DNA from: Actinomycetes bacterium
Lineage (GTDB): Bacteria; Actinomycetota; Acidimicrobiia; Acidimicrobiales; Palsa-688
Length of the DNA: 6,309 nucleotides
Direction: 5' to 3'
Assembly: GCA_021846485.1 (NCBI GenBank)
Contig: JAJZWW010000203.1
Coordinates: forward strand, 1 to 6,309
In this document: piece after piece, positions 5,213 to 6,309 of the stretch
Position numbering within the stretch: position 1 is the stretch's first letter
How the letters are laid out: the number at the start of each line of letters is the position of its first letter
The notes under the pieces: generated by a model
Databases searched by the model: none
What the model saw: only the letters and a program-made list of their open reading frames with translations
Told to the model about the DNA's origin: nothing
Program-made: the position numbers and the translations under genes

Positions 5213-6309
5213 GTGCCCACCCTCCCAGACGGGGAGCCCTCCTGGTGGATCGAGCCCCGGTTCGGGTACCAACAGGCGGTGCTCACGCCCGGCAACCCCT
5301 TTCCCCTCGGAGCGACCCCAAACGAGCGGGGGGTCAACTTCGCCCTCTTCTCGGAGGTCGCCGACTCGGTGGAGCTCTGCTTGTTCGACGCCACCGGCGG
5401 GGAACGCCGGGTCGAGCTGCGTGAGGTCACCTTCAACGTCTGGCACGGGCACTTGGACGACGTCGGTCCCGGGCAGCTCTACGGCTACCGGGTGCACGGG
5501 CCCTGGGACCCGGCGGCCGGGCTGCGCTGCAACCCGGCCAAGCTGCTCCTCGACCCGCACGCCACCGCCGTCGACGGCGAGGTGCGCTGGGGCGAGGAGG
5601 TCTACGGGCACCTCTTCGACGCCCCCGAGGAGCTCAACCCGGCCGACTCGGCTCCCTCGATGCCCCGCTGCGTGGTCGCCGACCGCAGCTTCGACTGGGG
5701 AGGCGACCGCTGCCCACGGGTCCCGCTCGAGGACACGGTCATCTACGAGACCCACGTGAAGGGCATCTCCGCCACCCACCCGGAGGTCCCCGAGGAGCTG
5801 CGGGGCACCTACGCGGGTCTCGCCCACCCGGCGATCCTCGACCACCTGGTCGGACTGGGGGTGACCGCGCTGGAGCTCCTCCCGGTGCACCACTTCGTCC
5901 AGGACTGGCACCTGCTGGAGAAGGGCCTGCGCAACTACTGGGGCTACAACTCGATCTGCTACCTCGCCCCCCACGCCGGACACCGCTCGAGCGCCGGCCC
6001 CGCCGGCCAGGTCAGGGAGCTCAAGTCGACGATCAAGGCGCTGCACGCCGCCGGCCTCGAGGTGATCCTCGACGTGGTGTTCAACCACACCGCAGAGGGC
6101 AACCACCTGGGCCCCACCCTCTCGTTCAAGGGGATCGACAACCAGGCGTACTACCGCCTCGTCGAGGAGGAGCCGTGGGCCTATTTCGACACGACCGGCG
6201 CCGGCAACAGCTTCGACGTCTCGCACTCCGCCCCCCTCGGACTGATCATGGACTCGTTGCGCTACTGGGTGACCGACATGCACGTCGACGGGTTCCGCTT
6301 CGACCTCGC
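5213..6309 (+). CDS. glgX: glycogen debranching enzyme GlgX/TreX (GH13), N-terminal half
   Basis: The frame is open to the window end (365 codons plus 2 bases), about half of a roughly 700-residue debranching enzyme that cleaves alpha-1,6 branches in glycogen limit dextrin. The N-terminal beta-sandwich (CBM48-like) begins PGNPFPLGATPNERGVNFAL and continues VELCLFDATGG, LYGYRVHGPWDP and NPAKLLLDPHA. The GH13 barrel follows: VIYETHVKGIS, RGTYAGLAHPA, GVTALELLPVHHF and NYWGYN. Conserved region I is DVVFNHTAEG (287-296 from this start), and region II is DGFRFDL, whose last Asp (residue 364, codon 6302-6304) is the catalytic nucleophile. The general acid Glu and region IV lie beyond the window. 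The start is uncertain: GTG 5213 is chosen, but ATG 5171 (overlapping the amidase start) and GTG 5279 (three codons before the conserved core) are possible, and none has a convincing ribosome site. The organism presumably makes glycogen or a similar alpha-glucan. Confidence 0.93.
   Translation, partial: MPTLPDGEPSWWIEPRFGYQQAVLTPGNPFPLGATPNERGVNFALFSEVADSVELCLFDATGGERRVELREVTFNVWHGHLDDVGPGQLYGYRVHGPWDPAAGLRCNPAKLLLDPHATAVDGEVRWGEEVYGHLFDAPEELNPADSAPSMPRCVVADRSFDWGGDRCPRVPLEDTVIYETHVKGISATHPEVPEELRGTYAGLAHPAILDHLVGLGVTALELLPVHHFVQDWHLLEKGLRNYWGYNSICYLAPHAGHRSSAGPAGQVRELKSTIKALHAAGLEVILDVVFNHTAEGNHLGPTLSFKGIDNQAYYRLVEEEPWAYFDTTGAGNSFDVSHSAPLGLIMDSLRYWVTDMHVDGFRFDL

Noticed and set aside
3579..5759. 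A 726-codon open frame on the plus strand across the amidase
   Set aside because: Its translation is Arg/Gly/Pro-rich with no recognisable motif and lies opposite a clear amidase. Long antisense open frames are expected at this GC content.
4913..6283. A 456-codon open frame on the minus strand across glgX
   Set aside because: Composition is shadow-like and it overlaps the GlgX frame, which has GH13 motifs throughout. It also overlaps the amidase start in another frame.

Overview
The window is about 6.3 kb of very GC-rich DNA. It is densely coded, almost every gene starts with GTG or TTG, and neighbouring genes overlap by their stop and start codons. This suggests a high-GC actinobacterium; the lineage cannot be fixed from the sequence alone. 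No RNA gene, insertion sequence, CRISPR array or phage gene is visible.

Positions 1-3681 (+ strand) are the 3' part of an Mrp/Mnh-type multisubunit cation/proton antiporter operon, in the order mnhE (3' end only) - mnhF - mnhG - mnhB - mnhC - mnhD. E/F, F/G and G/B are each joined by a stop/start overlap (TTGA, GTGA, GTGA). The B subunit carries an extra N-terminal module resembling the last part of MrpA (the MbhE-like module). The order E-F-G-[MbhE-like]-B-C-D is the order of the corresponding subunits in membrane-bound hydrogenase/Mrp-type complexes. The large MrpA subunit and the MbhD/DUF4040 module are not in the window. Together the subunits would form an inner-membrane complex exchanging Na+ (or another monovalent cation) for H+, for pH and salt homeostasis.

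The operon looks damaged in two places as given. mnhD is split by an apparent single-base frameshift near 2012-2026. At the mnhB/mnhC junction (1379-1382), the stop of mnhB and the start of mnhC are both missing from exactly the site where the overlap pattern of the other junctions predicts them. Either the read or assembly contains errors here, or the antiporter is decaying in this strain.

Positions 3705-5180 (- strand) hold a complete amidase-signature hydrolase with an intact Lys-Ser-Ser catalytic triad. It converges on mnhD with 23 bases between the stops. Positions 5213-6309 (+ strand) hold the first half of a glycogen debranching enzyme (GlgX/TreX type, GH13), cut by the window end just after its catalytic nucleophile motif. 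The amidase and glgX starts are back to back with almost no space between them. Neither gene has an obvious functional link to the antiporter.
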